Positions 62,001-64,000 of a DNA stretch of 64,000 bases are shown here, piece after piece; position 1 is the first letter of the stretch, and every line of letters begins with the position of its first letter. This DNA is from Microvelia longipes. Its lineage: Eukaryota > Arthropoda > Insecta > Hemiptera > Veliidae. Location of the stretch: assembly GCA_018340805.1 (NCBI GenBank), contig JACMZG010001914.1, forward strand, positions 22,102,055 to 22,166,054, given 5' to 3'. A program made the translations under genes and the position numbers. Below the pieces are notes generated by a model that was not told the DNA's origin, ran no database searches, and saw only the letters and a list, made by a program, of their open reading frames with translations.

Positions 62001-62977
62001 TGGTTTTTATCATGCTCTCTGTGCCAGGTGGCATAAACACACTCCCACTGTGTTTATGCTAGAGGGTTGAAACAAAAGGTCTAATTGTGCTGACCGGAAG
62101 ATGGTACTTTCAGACAACTATAGCGTTTTTTTCTCACTCATTAAATATTTTTTAAAAAAGGTTAAATATAAAATATTTTACAGATTAAGTTAAAAACTGA
62201 TCCAGACCATTTTATTATGAGATTGAGCATAGTGAGACCAATTTAATACCATCTTAAGCTTTAGACCATTATGACATAATAAGGAAGACCAAAGCGTGTC
62301 CAAATGTTCCGGGGTACCTTGTATCTGATATTTTAAGCTCTTATTTACCTGTTCCCGTTTTTTCTGTATTTTAAAAGAATAATCCATTTATGCTATTATT
62401 TTTACCTCTTATATCCAAAAGATGAGTATTTTCCGTTGCTTTTTGATGATTTATTGAAGTTAGTGATGATTTATTTTCATCATCCTCCTCTTTAATAACA
62501 GAAGTTTGTTTTTTATGTTTATTTTCCTTCTTAATGATAACATTTCTCATTCTAATACATGTTGCTAGCTTTTCTGAAAACAGAAACGAAACGGTTATAA
62601 TAAAGATTGTCAATGTTTGCCGTACAAAAAGTTTGCAAGTAGTAGAAATTTTTATTTAAAAGTTTGTATTCATTATATACTAATTATTGTCACAACTCTC
62701 TTAATTTTTATTGCCTTATCTTATAGTTTAAAACTATTAATAAGTGTTGTTTTATATTCCTCTTTATTAATCTTATTGAAGAGCACCCATCTTCTTATTT
62801 TTGGAGAATACTTCTTAATTTTGTTACAATACTAATTCCATATTAATATATCTAGAAAATATTAAAGAATTTACTTTGTCTTTCACTTTCATGCTGTGTG
62901 TATATTTTATCAGTTTCATTTGTATCTCCATACTCATCAACAAACTCAGCTCTGCTTTTGTATAGCAATTCTACTGG
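58879..62977 (-). CDS. Unrecognised coiled-coil protein, 3' part of gene (seven exons)
   Basis: I do not recognise this protein. Minus-strand exons, in order, are 62977-62875, 62573-62406, 61795-61731, 60873-60763, 60557-60400, 59869-59657 and 59038-58879. They have consistent phases and GT-AG junctions and join to 978 nt (325 aa plus TAA). The N-terminal half of this fragment is hydrophilic, with a Lys/Glu stretch (IKKENKHKKQ, KEEDDENKSS) and a short Ser/Pro region (TSGIGTSPELL). A basic patch (RPSSRGRKGSRSAHKKKQRF) follows. The last ~140 residues are charged and helix-forming: a Trp-rich part (RTQRDLDLWFERWQDKV, EQWIAINRAQHTA) and then a coiled coil (EEDKAEVLRRYIESKGRK, ILQEERERIIAESRSRAQAI). 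There is no signal peptide or membrane segment in the visible part. The start and first exons lie right of 62977, probably outside the window. A cytoskeletal or centrosomal role is only a guess from composition. Confidence 0.8.
59657..59869 (-). CDS. Coiled-coil gene, penultimate exon
   Basis: Encodes FYEREMRHHEVQRTQRDLDL onward to HRHNLNK. Acceptor TTGATACAG|CTATG, donor AATAA|GTAAGT. The Trp-containing conserved-looking core is here. The ATG within MRHH is internal. Confidence 0.82.
60400..60557 (-). CDS. Coiled-coil gene exon (basic patch)
   Basis: Encodes the basic RPSSRGRKGSRSAHKKKQRF and on through NVPDIDYRQIKFEQIAKN. Acceptor TCTTTACAG|AGACC, donor GAATTT|GTAAGT. Confidence 0.8.
60763..60873 (-). 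CDS. Coiled-coil gene exon
   Basis: Exactly 37 codons, DLENISPRKLDSRATGQS through PGPRHFRTCEK. Acceptor TTTTTAG|GATTTA, donor GAAAAA|GTAAGT. Confidence 0.78.
61065..61265 (-). repeat. Dispersed repeat fragment (minus)
   Basis: In an intron of the coiled-coil gene. In minus orientation it carries words equivalent to TTTGTCGGATCACTATTG, AGCGTGATCAGTAG and GCGAAGCAAGTC, matching the 3' third of the dispersed repeat. Confidence 0.55.
61731..61795 (-). CDS. Coiled-coil gene exon
   Basis: 65 bases, DSPNCTTSGIGTSPELLSSL then K. Acceptor TTTTCAG|GTGAC, donor TTAAAA|GTAAAT. Short, supported by phase continuity on both sides. Confidence 0.7.
61905..62335 (+). repeat. Dispersed repeat, diverged copy
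   Basis: In an intron of the coiled-coil gene. Contains TATCTGTTTTAGGCATTTT, GTGTTTATGCTAGAGGGTTG and a tail GACCAAAGCGTGTCCAAATG then GGGGTACCTTGTATCTGATA. The middle part is shortened. Confidence 0.65.
62406..62573 (-). CDS. Coiled-coil gene exon
   Basis: Encodes KLATCIRMRNVIIKKENKHK through NTHLLDIRG. Acceptor CTGTTTTCAG|AAAAG, donor AGAG|GTAAAA. Confidence 0.75.
62875..62977 (-). CDS. Coiled-coil gene, most upstream exon seen
   Basis: Encodes PVELLYKSRAEFVDEYGDTN through YTQHESERQ. Acceptor TTTTTTGCAG|CCAG, donor CAAA|GTAAAT. No ATG in frame, so at least one more 5' exon exists upstream. Confidence 0.72.
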
Positions 62978-63104
62978 CTGCAAAAAACAATCAACTAATT
63001 AATTTATAATTTTTACTAAACAGTTGGGAGAAATTTATAATTTTAAGAATTTTCAGGAGTAGCAATATATGGTTGAGTATAAATTTATTAAAACATGTCT
63101 TGAG

Positions 63105-63625
63105 TTCAAAGGACTGCCAAATGTGAAGCAAGGTATTATGGTTCATGTATCATAACAAAAATATACACTTGTACTGAATCTCAACTCAATTGAATAATTT
63201 TCTGATTTTAACCATTTTTTTAATAAACGTACACAAGTCATTCAATAACAATTAAACTAATGCTGATAATAGGCTGAAACTTAGTACATATGTTAGCCTT
63301 GCACATGATCACATCCTTGCCAAATCTTAATCTGATCGCATCATTTTTACGTGTTCTATGATTTTTTGGCCATTACTGTGGGTTAATGACGCCCTAAAAA
63401 AATTATTTTCAGAATAACACTACTACAGTGGTAGACTAATTTTTGTGCAAAATTTCAACTCTCTAGCATAAATTCACTGAGCGCTACGATGATAACAGAC
63501 ACACACATATACAGACAGACAACTTTGCAAAAACCACTCAGGAGGCCTTAAAAACGCCTGAAACGGATAATCCCGGTTTCGGGTTTTTTTGCAAAACACA
63601 ATACTTTTCCAATATACCTACGTAT
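63105..63625 (-). repeat. Dispersed repeat, well-preserved copy (minus)
   Basis: In minus orientation it reads GTATTGTGTTTTGCAAAAAA, CCCGAAACCGGGATTATCCG, CAGGCGTTTTTAAGGCCTCC, TGTTATCATCGTAGCGCTCA and AATTTATGCTAGAGAGTTG, and on to a TTGAGTTGAGATTCAGTACA block. It lacks the GCGAAGCGAGTCC tail. It gives the cleanest version of the 5' end. Confidence 0.78.
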
Positions 63626-64000
63626 AATTGAGGAAAAGTAAAAATGAAAAATACATTTATCTAGCATTAGCTTGAATAGTATATGTATAAGCTTTAAATT
63701 ATCTAATAGTGGCAATTTACCTAAATGACCCATTTATGTTCCTAAAGTACTTAAACCCTATTTGTATTTAAACTAACGATTATAGTAGTACATAACTGTT
63801 AGTTTTTGAAATTCAATAATGAGAAGCATAATGTATGTACTCTTTTGAGAATAAAGTGTGGACATTAAATGCTTTAAATTGAGTCTGATTTGAAAACCTA
63901 TATTTTTGGCTACTTCTTATTTCATTTTATTATTGTTAAAATAATTTAAACAAATTGTTTAGTTAAATATGTAAGATTATAATCTGAAAAAAAAAAAAAA
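63626..64000. other. Right-edge non-coding
   Basis: AT-rich, no gene seen; presumably an intron or upstream sequence of the minus-strand coiled-coil gene. It ends in an A run at the window edge. Confidence 0.5.

Noticed and set aside
62617..62835. 72-codon hydrophobic + strand ORF
   Set aside because: Lies in an intron antisense to the coiled-coil gene; the hydrophobic composition comes from T-rich sequence.

Overview
The window is AT-rich, intron-rich animal DNA, most likely from an insect. The protein-coding exons are short, follow GT-AG splicing, and encode Eaf-like and Schlank-like (insect Lag1/ceramide synthase) proteins. They sit among long introns full of transposons, dispersed repeats and (TA)n/(CA)n microsatellites. 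I cannot fix the insect order. I saw no bacterial operon, CRISPR, rRNA or tRNA gene.

Layout: (1) 1-1640 is non-coding, with a GC-rich direct duplication and three stacked hairpins. (2) 1641-7318 (+) is a six-exon, 306-codon ELL-associated factor (Eaf) gene; intron 4 carries a 1.04-kb palindrome. (3) 7319-13381 is intergenic and holds a head-to-head pair of one dispersed repeat. (4) 13382-48165 (+) is a seven-exon, 367-codon ceramide synthase (schlank-like) gene. Its coding sequence joins in frame across all seven exons. Intron 5 is about 24.2 kb and is nearly filled by nested transposons. (5) 48166-58878 is an AT-rich gene desert with microsatellites, a heptamer tandem repeat, a 33-bp-arm hairpin and a MITE. 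(6) 58879-62977 (-) is the 3' part (seven exons, 325 codons plus stop) of a charged coiled-coil protein gene I do not recognise; its 5' end lies beyond the window.

The most notable structure is the three-layer nest in schlank intron 5. The outermost layer is a DNA transposon with ~40-bp terminal inverted repeats (23416-23455 and 45814-45853), flanked by TATA. Inside it is a decayed non-LTR retrotransposon (LINE), with a PHD-finger ORF1 and an endonuclease/reverse-transcriptase ORF2. Inside that ORF2 is a minus-strand Ty3/Gypsy-type array, LTR-internal-LTR-internal-LTR, flanked by a 4-bp TTAT duplication. The Gypsy array contains a 969-base assembly gap and many single-base differences between copies. 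It also has a canonical A-AAA-AAC slippery heptamer at the gag/pol overlap. The splice sites around the nest are intact, so the host gene is probably still functional.

A second theme is a dispersed ~650-bp repeat with a conserved core (TTTATGCTAGAGAG, followed downstream by GCGAAGCGAGTCC-like words). It occurs at least eight times here, mostly in introns of schlank and of the coiled-coil gene. A MITE family related to the outer DNA transposon also occurs at about 13.97 kb and 57.14 kb. Everything is read from sequence alone; no database search was run.
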